NCBI GenBank assembly: GCA_038049695.1
Contig: CP142451.1
Location: forward strand, 33,092,001-33,156,000
Source: Cinnamomum chago
Lineage: Eukaryota > Streptophyta > Magnoliopsida > Laurales > Lauraceae
Direction: 5' to 3'
DNA length: 64,000 nucleotides
Made by a program: the position numbers and the translations under genes. Below the pieces are notes generated by a model. That model worked only from the letters and a program-made list of their open reading frames with translations. It searched no databases and was not told the DNA's origin. Below are positions 1-12,586 of the stretch, piece by piece (position 1 is the first letter of the stretch; each line of letters opens with the position of its first letter).

Positions 1-3000
1 CATCTTTGCTGATTTTGACATTGAGCTCAAAAGGTGTGTCAAATGATTTTGCATCATTGAGTCGAGCAGATTTAATCAAATCATCAACATATTTGGTTTG
101 ATTAACTCGAATGCCAACCTTGCTCTTGGAGACCTCTAGGACAAGGAAGTAGGTTAAGGAGCTAAGGTCCTTCATCTGAAAAGTACTCATAAGATGAGGC
201 CTGAGGTTAGAGATTCCGTTAGTATCATTAACACTAATGATCATCTCATCAATGTAGATTAACAAGATAGTGCAGCCATGTGAAGTGTACCAAATGAAAA
301 GAGAGTTGTCATTTGGACTTTGAGAAAAACCTGCCTGAAGAATAGCAGAGCGGAATTTATCAAACCGGGCATGAGGAGCCTGTTTGAGGCCGTATATGGA
401 TCTTTTCAATTTACAGACATGGTTAGGAGGGTGAGCATATCCTTAAGGAGGTCGTACGTAGACGGTCTCCTGAAGAACCCCATGCAAGAAGGCATTTTTC
501 ACATCCATTTGCCAAATGGGCCAGTTACGCACTGCCGCAACTTTGAGTAAGCATCGAACGGTAGTCATCTTGGTGACAGGAGCGAAGGTTTCCTCGTAGT
601 CAATACCATATTCATGTTTATAGCGGGCAACCAGCCGAGCTTTGTAGCGATCAAGACTCCCATTGGTTCGAACTTTGATGGAGTTATTCCATTTGCTGTC
701 GATAATTGAAGCATTTGGAGGAGCTGAAACCAAATACCATGTAGAATTTGATTCGAGAGTTAATCATTCCTCATTCATCGCATCTTGCCAACAAGTGATA
801 CTTGAGGCCTTTGAATATATGGTTAGAACAGAAAATAGGATCTAAAGCGGTAAAGAATGCAGAAAAGTTGTATTTGTCAGGTGGGACCTGTTTACGACTA
901 GAACGTCGTAATGGAGGTGGTTGAGGTGGATCATTACCTGAGGGAGGAACCGGTAAGAGACGATGATCAGGAGCGGGAGCAATAGGAGGCATAGGTTTTG
1001 TGCGCAAGACATAGACCTGTGTAATGGGTGGAGGAGACTTAGATGTAGAAAACTGAGGAAGGTATGATGCTTGGGTTGGATGTTTTTCAGGATGAAGTGA
1101 GTAGAAGGAAATATGTTCCAAGAAAACAACATTTCATGAGATACGAAGACGTCGATCTTTCGTATCATAGCATAGAAATCCTTTGTGTTCATTACTGTAT
1201 CCAAGAAACAGACTCCTAGCAGCCGGAGGCGACAATGTGTTTCATTTAATAAATGGGAGATGAACAAAGCAAAGACACCTGAAGATCCTTAACTGTGAGT
1301 AGGATGGGGGATGTCCAAATAGACACTCATATGGGGAGACTGATTGTAAGATTGAGTATGGTAAGAGGTTAATTATATAAATAGCAGTTTGAGCCACTTC
1401 ACACAAAAAAAGTGCAGGAATTAGAGATTCTACAAGAAGTGTTCAAATAGTTTCAAGAATATGTCTATTCTTTCCTTCAGCGACCTCATTCTGTTGTGGT
1501 GTGTGTGGGGACAACAAGATTTTTGGTGTATGATTCCCTTATCAGATGAGAATGAAGAGAATTCAGTGGACATTTACTCTCCCCCAGAATCATAACGTAA
1601 TATTTTGATGGATTTCTAAAATTGAGTGCTTACCATATTATGAAATTTTTGAAAAACAAAGAAAACTTCATATTCAAATCGCAAGAAGTATATCCATGTA
1701 TAATGACAATGATCATCAGTAAAAGTTATATCATACTTATATCCAATTCTACTCAAGTGTGGTGCAATTCCACAAACGTCGGAGTGAATAATAACATCAA
1801 AGGAAAAAGTACCACAAGAATAATGTATTGGGAAAGGTAAAACATGACTTTTGCTCAAGTAACAAGACACACACTTAGATGTAGCAAATGAAAAAAATTT
1901 ATTGCCATTAATAGAAATGTCCAAACAACCAAGTCTAAATAAAGAAATTAAACTAGCATTATTCAAATGACCAAGGCGACTATGCCAAATGGTCCACAAA
2001 TTTTGAAAAACACCCATAGAAGAAGCAAATAAGGAATGAGGTTTCATACTCATGAGAAATAGCCTGCCATGTTTACTCCTAGTCTCGATCACCTTCCCAG
2101 TTTGTCGTTCTTGGATAACACAATCAAAGGGAGAGAAGTTAACAAGATACCAAGAATCAACAAGTTGGCCTACAAAAATCAAATTGGCAAACAAATGTGG
2201 AACAAAATAAACATTTGAAAGGGTGGACGAATCTATATGAGGTGTAGAAACCTATATGGAATCCACACCGGTGATGGACATTAGTTGCCCATTTGTTGTT
2301 GTTATGGATTCATGCCCTACATAGGTTTGGGGGATCTTGTAGATTTTGTTCCACAGAGGTCATATGATTCGAGGCTCCTGAGTCTAAAAACCATGTAGAA
2401 GGTGATATGGATGCAGAGAGTGCAGTGGAGGAATGAAATGCAAGAAAAGCAGGAGGAAGAGACGGACCACTAATGCCCGTTGATGTAAATACAGATGCAA
2501 CAGAAGTATTGATCATTTCTCGAATCTGAGTAGGGTCGGGGTTACAGTTTCAGCATGATCTGGTATTCCCGCCTCGGAGTGCTAGGCTTGAAAGGTTGTC
2601 TGTCCTTGCTTTGTAGGCTGTTCATTTCTTTGAGGTGGTCTCCTTGTACACTCAGAAATAACATGCATGTTCATTTGCAATAGTTGCAAAATAGTTTCCT
2701 TTCACAGTTGCGAACCAGATGCCCATAACCCTTGCATTCATGACATTATGGTTTCTAACCATGAGCAATGAGAAGTGCAGTCTCTTTTGATGGAGTAGGA
2801 GCAGGGGTTGTAAGAAGGGCCTTGGGTTCACTAATGAGAGACTGCTGTGACATAAGTCAGATTTCCTCTCAAAGAACCTCTAGTACGTAGGTGTCCAAGT
2901 CTGGAGAGTGTTCTTGCTTCATCAAGGCAGCCTGAACAGGTTCAAACTCCAGACACAGGTTCATAAGAAATTGACTAACACGAAGTTCCTCTTGAAGCTT

Positions 3001-3416
3001 GAGTGCTTTGGGAAGGAATTCTGCAGACACTGATTGCAGAAGCATTTGATCTCTTTTGCTCCATAAAGCAAGAAACCCACTGTAGTGCTATTGAACTGTT
3101 TTATCATTCTGACAGTATTTAACTAGTTCGGTGTCAAGGTGAAAACGCCTTGCTTTGTTGGCTTGCTGATATAATTTCTTCAGATGGGTTCACTTGCCGA
3201 TTGCACAGAGTTAAGAATCCAAGTGACCACCTTAGCATTATTTTGGTTCCAGGCAGCAAGTGTTTTAGCATCAGTATTATCTGTTGTTCGCTGAGGATTA
3301 GTGTCATCCAGATATCCTAGTAGGCTTTCGCCTTCCACACAGTTCTTGAGATGGCAAGACTAACTCATGTAGTTGGTGCCATCCAGTTTGATAGGGAGAA
3401 CCTCCATTTTATCCAT
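1..3416 (-). pseudogene. Copia gag-pol pseudogene (element A)
   Basis: Domains in order on the minus strand: gag (3416-~2600), protease with [10 protein letters not shown] near 2350-2400, gag-pre-integrase and integrase (2194-~1100), reverse transcriptase (~850-1). An in-frame stop occurs about 18 codons into gag (TNYMS followed by TAG), and pol is broken into several frames. The catalytic YVDDM of reverse transcriptase reads YIDEM here (near 240-255). It cannot encode a working polyprotein. Confidence 0.88.
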
Positions 3417-4058
3417 TAGTCTAACTAAACAGATTGAATATGGATGATAATGACAAAAAATCTGCTCTTCAACAAAAAGCAGAAAATTTCAGCAAAAACA
3501 GGGCCTGGACGTCCAAGAAATTGTGCAAAAAATGGACAGATCTTCCCCCAGATATATTGGTTTTTCAAATCCACCCTCCAGAATATAATGATGATGGAAA
3601 TTCCCGCTTAATGAGGGGTTGGCCACTCCAATCCAGCGGTTGGATGTGATTTAGAGTAAGAGGAAGCAAAACTTTCTGATAAAACTGCCGAACCAAAGAG
3701 TAAAAAACGACTGACCTTTGTGGGTTAAAAAATTCCAGAAAAATGTTAATAAAATCAGGGATAAATGGTCGACCCTCTTAGGAAGATCCTACTTTGATCT
3801 GATAATCGAGGGTGGGGTCCACTTGCCGATTGCACAGAAGCACAGTTCTGTGATGACATCTGAAATTTGAAGATCTGTAGCAAAGTAGTTCCTGAATCTG
3901 AGAGAGGCAATCTGATCAGGAGATGATTAGGAGACGAGGGATCCAAACAGGAAGCAGGGTGTTGAATCTAGCCCACATTGGTCGAGTGAAAATGCTCCTT
4001 TGTTTCTGTAGTAGAGCGGTAAGGAAAGGTAGGAGATGATTCCTAGAGGACCAAAAAA

Positions 4059-4071
4059 GGCTCTGATACCA
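4059..4071 (-). promoter_or_regulatory. Copia primer-binding site (element A)
   Basis: On the minus strand TGGTATCAGAGCC, complementary to the 3' end of initiator tRNA-Met, placed directly after the LTR end TCTACA as in other plant Copia elements. Confidence 0.85.
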
Positions 4072-4187
4072 TGTAGACATATCTATGATAAGCTAGTTTG
4101 TGAAGGGAAGAGGAAGAAGGAGAAATATGGAGAACAGGTTGTATCCCAAACAAAGGATCGACTATGCTGTTTTATAATCATATTATG

Positions 4188-6500
4188 TGTAACAGCCCGA
4201 ATCCCAGAGCTCATCAAGACCCAGGGCATTACTATAGGAAATCAATATCACTACACAAATCAAGTTATGACAAGAATTGAGCAATATTTCTAATTATTAA
4301 ATACATCAATTAGAACAGATAAAAAGGAAAAAATGATAACAAGTCCAATAACAAATAATTCCTAACTCATAAGGAAGCCAGTTCAACATTATTGAAAGGA
4401 GTAATCCTTCTCTAAAGTTCTAAATTTCATTTTCTCTTATACAAGTGTGACGCCCTCTCATCAACCACGCAAATTGAAATCCAATGGCTGATCTCCATTG
4501 TTGCCAAGCTCCCCTAAGTGACCCGTACCTAAAGTGGGGCGAACCACTTGTCAGAAAACTGGTGTGCACTATTCCTAAGTTAACATTTCGAAAATAAATG
4601 TAGACCAATAATTTCAATATAAAAGGATAAGATCATATGATAAGAGAAAAATAATTTCTCATGGAGTCCCTTATGTTCTTAAAGTTTTCTAACATTAAGT
4701 TCATAACTGCGTCGTAACACGGATTAGGTTCGTGATTCTCATTTGATGAATATGAAGGATTCAATATGACTCCCATAAGAGAGGTCCAATGGTTCAGACC
4801 TTCCGGAACAGAAGTCATTTTTCATATGTCAAACGAAATCTCACACCGGGAAATTAGTTCAGTAACCATTAATGTATTCAATCCCTATCCAACCTTATCC
4901 CTCCAGTTTCACAAGGTTTCACTATTCAAAGTCACTATTCAGAGTAGTGATCATAATTGAAAATCAAAAATACATCGTTAATTCGTTCCATGCTTGCATT
5001 AAAATAATCAAATCAGCAATTACCCGAAACGTAAGGGAGTAGATCATTAATATAACTATACTCGTTAAAGTAGTTTGATAATAAGTTATGGGAACTGAAA
5101 TAATATTCATTTTCATATATATATTTATATATATGGCCAGTCCCACATAAGCCAGGAGAGTCATCAACGCCCCACTTCCATCCAAAAATTGGTACCCGTG
5201 CATGTGACATTAGCCATATAAGAATAACTTAGAATTTTATTTCCTAATAATTCTTTTATGTAACTAAAAGGATAGACTAACCCTCAGGTCCTCAAGAAAC
5301 TTCAATTCTCAAATCTCAACAAAAGTCAAAATTTCATATCATTATGCAGAACATCCTTACCCAACAATATGATGCCTCCTACTCAGTGGTGGGTACATGT
5401 GTCTTATAGTAACGCAAAAGAAAGTTGATAAAAATTTACCACAAAACCTCCCCATCCTTATCACTAACACAGAACATATCACTTTGCATTGCACTGTACC
5501 AAAAGAACACAGAAAGTGTCTCACGCCTAAGCATCTTAGGGAGGATGGTGGTGGACCCCCAACGGGCAGATCCACCTGGGACCAGGCCCATCCTAGTCGC
5601 CCACCAGGGCCCAACTAGATGGCTGGTCCTGATCATTCATCAGGTGGGCCCCTGGGTCTCACAAATTTCTGTCGACCTTGTGGATTCCAAGGCGCTGGAA
5701 TTCCATTTCCTACCTGATCTTTTCTATAACCTGATTCTTGTGTGTGATCTTCACATTTATGGAATCAATCCACATTAAAGAAACAATCCATACAGGTTTT
5801 GATCCCAACACAGGCATTAAAGCCATTATCAAACCCAGACATCCCCCATCATACAATAGTTTCCGGCCATGATCTATGAACCCCACTTGGTCAGTCCCAC
5901 AGAGGGACAGGCCCCCTTTGGTCGCCCATGGGTCCCACATCAGATCCTCGGATCGGATCACTCATCTGGTGGAATATGTGGGTCCCACTATCTCTCTTGA
6001 TCAAATCCATGCATGCCGAAGAGAATGAAAATCCCCAAATCGGTTTGGGTCTTCTTCTTTGTTTCATACCCCAATCATCACAAAAAAATAATAAAAATAA
6101 CAATCATACATGTATAAGAATACATTATCGTGTCTCTTCTCTCCAAGAGAGTTTTGGGTTTGGCCTTCATACATCGGAGTCCTACCAAATCCCATAAATT
6201 CTCCAAGAAAGCTGGGTTTCCAATTTTTCTCTAATACACAGCACCTCATACTGATCAATTGGAAGAACATCCCAAATTTTCATATTATCAAGTCGGAAAG
6301 ATCACTCACCTCCTTGTGTAGAAAATCGTGGCTCGGTCAATATGAGGCCTTGTGTATTGCATCCACTAGATCTTCCGGCCCTTTCTTCCTCCTCGCAAGT
6401 CTTGTCGGCCTCTGCTGATCCCTAAAAAAAGCTCTTCTGCACTCTGTTTTCTCCTCTCCTCTTTAACCACATGATAGCACCGATAGACATAACAGAGAAG
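4188..6500 (-). mobile_element. Probable large LTR (solo or fragment), related to the 46472-48667 LTR
   Basis: Begins TGTAACAGCCCG on the plus strand, directly inside the LTR of element A, so it is a later insertion. It shares phrases with the solo LTR at 46472-48667 in opposite orientation, for example GACCCATGGGCGACC and many GTGGGACCC blocks. The right boundary and target duplication were not found, so the end is approximate. No coding domain is seen, and the short frames in it are not gene-like. Confidence 0.5.
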
Positions 6501-7106
6501 CTAAATGAGAAAAGGGTGTGGTAAAAACGATCTGGGGATAACCTCAAATTTCATTCGTTGAAATCTCCCCAGGTTCTTCGAACGAAATCCCCCCAAGGAT
6601 GTAGTTGAACAACTTATCTATTTGTTTCAAATAACCAAGTCTCCTCATGGGTTGAGACCAGGTCAAATAAGTTCTAACCCAACTCATTACCTTATGACCT
6701 GGAAAAACCTGGGCTGAAATAACAATGAAAGAATGAAAGAATCAAGATACAACAGTGTTTTGAAAAGCAAGAGGCTCATCAAAGCACTAAGGTCTCTTGG
6801 GGCCTAGGCACTAAGATGCGAGGCGAGGCGCGGGCTTCATTGAAGCGAGGCGCACATTGTAGATAAAAAATATATATTTTGGTATAGATAGATAATTCAC
6901 AAATTAGAGCAAAAAAGAAGAGGAATATTAGAAGAACTCTAAAAGTCATAAAGCATCCATCACTCTAAATGCTAAACATGCAACAAAAGTACCAACAAGA
7001 GTACAAAAGTGTGACACCATACATAAAACCACCACACAAAAATACTTCAAAGTCAAAGCAACAACACAGATCCTCCTAAGGAGGACCTAACAATCATCCT
7101 CAACAT

Positions 7107-9769
7107 CTACACCAAGTCATAAACTTGCCCTTCATCAGTGGATTTATATCCATCCACGTCTTCCTTGTCTGTCTCCTCTGACTCTTCCTCATCTACTAAT
7201 TGAAGAACACTTGATGATCTAGTCACTCTTGGTGTAGCCCTTCCCCTTGAAGTTGATGTTGCTCTAGTTCTTTGACTACTTTCTCCAACTCCAAAAGCTG
7301 TAGCAACATCACCCCATGTCAAAATATCATCATCAAACACAAGCTCATCATCTTCATCCAATTCTCTATCCATCCTCCCAAGCAACCACTCATTGCTTTC
7401 ATCAATATTCTTCAAAGAAATGGGATCAAGTATGCACGCATATCATATCGACGTTTCAGTGCTCTATTGTACTTAACAAATACTAGATCATTAAGACGTT
7501 TTTTATCCAACCTATTTCTTTTTTTGCTATGAATCTGCAACAATTAAAAAAGATCTTAAAATTTATATGTAGAGAAGAAAAATATTTTAAATTCATTAGA
7601 CTTGAGAAAAATACTCACATGCTCAAATACACTCCAATTCGCTCACAACCAAATGAACTACACGTCAGGCTAAGAACTTGTATCGCAAATTTTTGCAAAT
7701 CTGGGGTCTTGGAACCATATGCAGCCCACCATGCAGCTGTTTATTATAGGTAATTAGCATAAATTTATGGGATAAATGTAAAACATTAATTTTATAATAT
7801 AATGGAATAAACTTATGGGATAAAATAGTTTACCCGGTCCCGTTGTCGCCCTTTGCCTAATTGCCATAGGCAATCCAAATAAATTTTCAGCTTGCTTATA
7901 AATAGACAACTCTTGACTGATCTTATCTTGTACATCAATATTTGGCACCAGCTTTGATATACAATTATACAACCCTGCCATAACTTCATTATCGTGCTCA
8001 ATATTGGGATTCGAATAAAAGAACGCTGGGTTCAAAAAATATCCAGCTGCATGCAAAGGATGATGGAATTGAACATCCCACCTTCTGTCAATGATTTCAA
8101 AGATATTATTATATCTTTCTTCTTTTCCACCAAAAGCATTTGAAATGGCTTCTTTAGCCCGATCCATAGCTTCATTAATGTATCCGATGGGAGGCTTTTT
8201 CTCACCATCAACCAATCCAAGTACACAAAGAAGAGGACCCGAGACCTTAAGGGCATAGACAACAGTGTTCCAAAATGAAGGCATTAACATAATTTGTGCA
8301 ACCCTTTTACCCTGTTGCTCCTTTGCCCATTTGATTGTTGTCCATTCCTCTGAAGTGAACATTCCTCAATAAGTTGTTTTTTTTTCTTTTGAGGAATGCT
8401 TGCTAAAGTGAGAAAGGCAGTTGCAAATTGGATTTTTGCAGGCTTAATCAACTCTTTTATTTGTGTAAACCACCTCATCATATTTAGCAAAGTTGAGCAA
8501 TTATAAATGAACCCATGTACCACAATAGCCCTTTCAAATGTTCTCTTGAGACTTGGTATCTCAAAAATGTCTTCCAACATCAAGTCCAAACAGTGGGCAG
8601 CACATGGTGTCCAATACAAGTGTGCAAACTTTGCCTCCAAAAACTTTCCTGTTAGAACCAAAACAAAGAAAGAGATAAAAAAGAAAAGAAAAAGAAAAGA
8701 GAGTTTTAGATAACTGATTCTTTTAATACTATTAAATAAAAAACTTTTTTCCAATAACCACTAATTCTTACCCGCCAACACATTAGCTGCAGCACTATCT
8801 GTGACAATCTAGACCACATTAGCTTCTCCAATACGCTCCACAAACTTTTCAATTAGTTGAAACATTTTTCCTGCATCCTTTGAGTAGCTAGAAGCATCAA
8901 TTGACTCCACAAACATGGTTCCTTTGGGACAATTCACTAGAAAATTAAGTAATGTACTCCCTTTCTTGTCAGTCCACCCATCCATCATTATAGAACATCC
9001 ATACTTTACCCAATCATCCCGGTGACCCTTCATCAAATTATTAGTATGCTATATCTCTTTTTTGAGGAGAGGAACTCGCACCTCATGGTAACTTGGTGGT
9101 TTCATACCAGGACCATACTGCCCAATAGCTTCAATCATTGGTCCAAAACTGTCACAATTAACTGCATTAAAAGGAATTCCAACATCATACATCCACCTTG
9201 CAAATCTTAAACATGCCCGCTCTCTTAATTCTTTTCTATACGGATCATTTACATCAATTCTTGTCTGTTTTCCTTGGGCTTTTCAATTTTGCACAACAAC
9301 GTCCGGATTGGGAGTGAAGAATACATCAATAGGCCCTTTTTGCTTTGGCATTCTAGGTTGGAACACAGTGGAGATAGTAGTACTTCCACGAGCACTAGAA
9401 ACTTCACTACCATGAGCCAAGGGTCTTTTACCACGTTCAATGACCTCTACATCATCTTCTTCATCCTCTTCATACGCATTAGCCAATAGCCAATTCATCA
9501 AAATGAGGCAACATATTCATTTCTTCTTTTTCTTTCTTTTTCATTGTCATGTACTCTCTAATCTCTTCTCTAACTTCAACTGGACATTTTGGACAAGCAG
9601 TAATATTCCTGAAACCCCTAGCAAGGTGTTGCTTGACCCGATAAACACCTCCATTTGATATTTTGCCACAAAAATTACATTTGAACCTATTATTATTTTG
9701 TGGATTTTCCAAATGTGCATACTGCCATGCTGGGTCCTTTCTACTACTACCTTCCGATGGCGTTGACAT
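7107..9769 (-). pseudogene. hAT transposase (BED finger, DUF659, hAT dimerisation), fragmented
   Basis: Read from the ATG at 9769 leftwards. BED zinc finger at 9769-9480 (FKCNFCGKISNGGVYRVKQH then CPKCP); acidic linker 9500-9283; DUF659-type block 9036-8809 (SIMMDGWTDKKG); CAAHCLDLMLEDI block 8650-8550; catalytic-domain tail 8362-7754 (RRWDVQFHHPLHAAGYFLNP); hAT dimerisation piece near 7740-7660 (AAWWAAYGSKTPDLQKFA); acidic C-terminus to 7107. The blocks are in different frames. Some gaps look like introns (for example 8754-8650), but a stop precedes the DUF659 piece, so the gene is probably inactive. Confidence 0.75.
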
Positions 9770-10377
9770 CTATAAACAGCTGCAAAAGTAGCAGCAAAGA
9801 TCACCAAAAAATAAAATAATAATAAAATAAAATAGAATGCAGCAGCAGAACCAAAAAAAAAAGAAACAGCTGCAGGAAATAAAAATAGCAGCAGAGCAAA
9901 AAAACAAAAAGAACAAGCAGATTTACAGCAACCAAACAACGTAAAAAAAAAAAAAAAAAAAAAAAGAAAGCATGATCTGATTGATGAACAGGAAAAAAAA
10001 AACCAAAAAGAAAATCAGTGGTAGCAACAGCAGCAGCACAAGAAACAGCAGAAGTAGAGGTCACCAAAAAGCAGCAGCAGAACAAGAATACAAAAAAAAA
10101 AACAACTGTAGAAAAAAAAAGCAGCAGAAGCAGCAAAAAGAAAGAAAGGTCACCAAAAAGCAGAAACAGCAGCAGCAAGAACACCATCAAGACTAGCAGC
10201 AGAGATCACCAAAACAAAACAAAACAAAAAAAAAAACCAAGAAAAAAAGAAAGAAAGAAAGAAAGAAAACAGAAAACAGTAGCAGCAGAAGAAAAGAAAA
10301 AGAAAGAAACGAAACAAAAAGAAAGAAGTGAACGTGATGTACCTGCGCAGCGGTGTGAAGAAGCCAGAACGCCAGAA
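9770..10377 (+). repeat. A-rich / AGC-rich low-complexity leader of the hAT element
   Basis: Long purine-rich stretch with AGCAGCAGA and AAAAAGAAAG motifs and an A run at 9942-9964. The long open frames across it on both strands are low-complexity (poly-Lys/Gln/Ser or poly-Leu/Phe) and are not credited as genes. It lies upstream of the transposase ATG. Confidence 0.7.
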
Positions 10378-10420
10378 GAGCAGCTTCTTCCTCCTTCTTC
10401 CTCTTCGTCGTCGTCTTCTT

Positions 10421-10451
<31 letters not shown>

Positions 10452-10500
10452 TCTTCTTCTTCTTCTTCTTCTTCTTCTTCTGCTTCTGCCGTTTCTCTCC
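10378..10500 (+). repeat. (TTC)n microsatellite
   Basis: Nearly pure CTT/TTC triplets from about 10400 to 10490, interrupted by a few CGT triplets and one GC-containing unit. It sits inside the hAT element between the transposase gene and its right subterminal arm. Confidence 0.9.
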
Positions 10501-11039
10501 TCTTTTTTTTCGTTTCGTTTTTTACCTAGGGCACGATATATGCTCTTCTGTGTTGGGCTGGAGTGCTGGACCAATTTCTGACTTAAGCTCATTGGCCTGT
10601 TGGGCTGGACCATTTTCTTTTTTATGAAAATTTTAAGTTTTGGGCCGCATTGACCGAAGCCCACTAGGCGCGCACCTCACGCCTCATTCAAAGGCGCGCG
10701 CCTTATGCCCTTTCACTGCGCCTTCTTCACGTCGCCTCGCCCCAAGGGCTTTGAGGCGCTGCATGGTCGCCTCGCTGCGCCTTGTGCCGAGGCGCGCCTT
10801 TAACATGTTATCCTAATCTTCTATAGAAGGAAAAGGCATTATACAGGTTTGACTAAATCTAACCAGATCTCACACGTGGGATATGAGATCCATGGGCCTA
10901 TTTGGGTTCGGCCTCACACTGGTGGATTGTGTTTCTACATCAACTTGTACAATTTTTGCACTCCTTCAAGGTTAAGAAGATCACGTGTCATGGTTCGAAA
11001 AGATCAACGACCACCATTGCAGGACCGATTTACCCTTTT

Positions 11040-11370
11040 CATTAATTTTCGGAGAAGGGGGGCATGGCAGTGGTGGTCATGGTCATGGTCATGGAGGTGG
11101 AAGACGTGGATGTGGTGGAGATCAGAATAATGTTGACATTGGCCTCCATTCTACACGTGGAAAGAATAGGCACACCCACAAATACTGCTGGGATTTAATT
11201 GGAAAGCCATCACAATTGGATTCTGTAAATAGAGCTGCAAAAGAGAACTCTAGTGATGATGACGTTGCAAATAAAACTGATATGAATATTATTGAACTTT
11301 TTGCACTTCTACAGAAGTTACGTGCACTAGAAGGCTTGGCTACTGCATCATCAAATATGGCTGCTTAAGC
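11040..11370 (+). pseudogene. Copia gag fragment, Gly/His-rich linker
   Basis: Plus-strand frame with GSGGHGHGHGGGRRG, then KYCWDLIGKP, a phrase typical of the region after the gag zinc knuckle in plant Copia proteins, and a Ser/Asp-rich tail. No flanking gag or pol domains are intact. The fragment lies between the hAT element and the LTR-like sequence to its right. Confidence 0.45.
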
Positions 11371-11777
11371 AAGATGCTTTGCTCAAATACTCTCACCAAA
11401 AGATGATATAAAACCCTTCACTGGCTGTACACAAGTCACAGGAGGGGGTTAAGTGTCACAAAGCAGCACCAGCTGAACTTGGACAGTGCTAACATAGTAA
11501 CATCAGCACATATAGGCTGATGTCTGCCCTCGACACCACACGAAACAACAAAAAAATCACCTATAGTTTATCTCTTCTTGTTGTGTGACCCTCAGACCGA
11601 CATCAACATCAAAAATCCTCTGTAAATCTCAAAAGAATCTCAAGTAGATAATAAACAAAAAAACTCTTCTCATGCCAGTCAGGACAACTTTTGCCAAGCC
11701 TTAAAAACTACAATAATTGAGTTATTTCATAAATCTAAACTCAACTTGCCTTCCTATGGATATCTCCAACTGATTAG

Positions 11778-12123
11778 GAAGCTCTCATACCAAATTTGGA
11801 TTGTTCAATCTAATTGATTTTTAGGGTAATTACGCAGAAATATTTGAAAAAGCCCTAGAATTTACATAAGAAAGAAGAGAGAAAAACAGGAGAAACAAAA
11901 GAGTAATTTGAGGAAAGAATGGAATGGTTGTCTCAATTAGGGGCGTGAAACCAACCTCATATATAATATTATTTAACTTCTCGCATTTACAAAAGGCCCA
12001 CTCCTTGCTTATGATATTTACAAACAGTCCCCAGTTTTTCTGTATTTCATTAGAGCCCTCTCTTATTTCAACAAAAGTTTCTCCTCCATATTCACTGGAT
12101 GGTCCCCCAAATAGCATTTACAT
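11778..12123 (-). mobile_element. LTR-like fragment with degenerate primer site
   Basis: At 11779-11793 the minus strand reads TGGTATGAGAGCTTC, one change from the usual Copia primer site. The sequence to its right resembles an LTR in length and composition and could end at the CA near 12123. No matching second LTR or coding domain is found. It sits immediately downstream of AAE exon 12. Confidence 0.35.
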
Positions 12124-12274
12124 CTAATGTCATCTGGTGCCTGCACTTTGCAAAGTTTCTTCCCCCTTTCTAACTACCATGTGTTTATGTCTTTACCCTT
12201 TGGCAATATATATCTTGACACCCTAAGTAAAGAACAAGTAAAGTCCTATTTCAAAATGAATATTTTCTACTTAC

Positions 12275-12355
12275 ATTACATTCAGGACGTCGTGCAGCAA
12301 CAACAGGAGAAGACTCTGTAAGACCATACCCATTCTGAACCTTTATACCAATTGC
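12275..12355 (-). CDS. AAE exon 12 (last exon in window)
   Basis: 27 codons, phase 0 to 0. Acceptor ACTCGCAG|GCA, donor TGTAAT|GTAAGTAG. It encodes [20 protein letters not shown], containing the YGLTE adenylation motif. The strong donor shows that another exon must follow, but none encoding the C-terminal subdomain is found between 12274 and 1. Confidence 0.95.
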
Positions 12356-12546
12356 CTGCGAGTCTAATACATACATATTAGTAGCAGTAAAATGGAAATT
12401 CCCCAACAATACTAATAATAAAAGGGAAGATGCATGCGTCTACCTCAAAAAACCGGTCAATATGCGATGGCAGACTTCCACCTCCACTTATACCAGCCTG
12501 CAATTTGTAATACAAAATCAGCTATTTATCCCCCACCACCAAACCC

Positions 12547-12586
<40 letters not shown>

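Larger units (their letters stand above)
1..4187 (-). mobile_element. Ty1/copia element A, decayed, 3' part outside window
   Basis: Minus-strand copy. The 5' LTR remnant is 4072-4187, the primer-binding site 4059-4071, the leader ~3417-4058, and gag-pol runs left from the ATG at 3416 past position 1. It belongs to the same group as elements B, C and D, as shown by matching gag and integrase phrases. It lies in intron 12 of the AAE gene. Its LTR is interrupted at ~4187 by the start of another LTR. Confidence 0.85.
6753..10807 (-). mobile_element. hAT (Ac-like) DNA transposon, decayed autonomous copy
   Basis: A ~4-kb element on the minus strand in AAE intron 12. The left end reads CAGTGTTTTGAAAAGC and the right end, reversed, CATGTTAAAGGCG. 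Both ends continue into GC-rich subterminal arms full of GAGGCG/GGCGCG repeats (6800-6860 and 10655-10800). The interior carries a BED-finger/hAT transposase gene. A clear 8-bp target duplication is not visible, so the boundaries are approximate. Confidence 0.75.

Noticed and set aside
10018-10581. 187-codon open frame (Lys/Glu/Ser-rich) on the plus strand, and its Leu/Phe-rich antisense
   Set aside because: Pure composition effect of A-rich and TTC repeats inside the hAT element.
11830-12117. 95-codon minus-strand frame beside exon 12, checked as a possible exon 13
   Set aside because: No likeness to the AAE C-terminal subdomain and no acceptor in the right phase.
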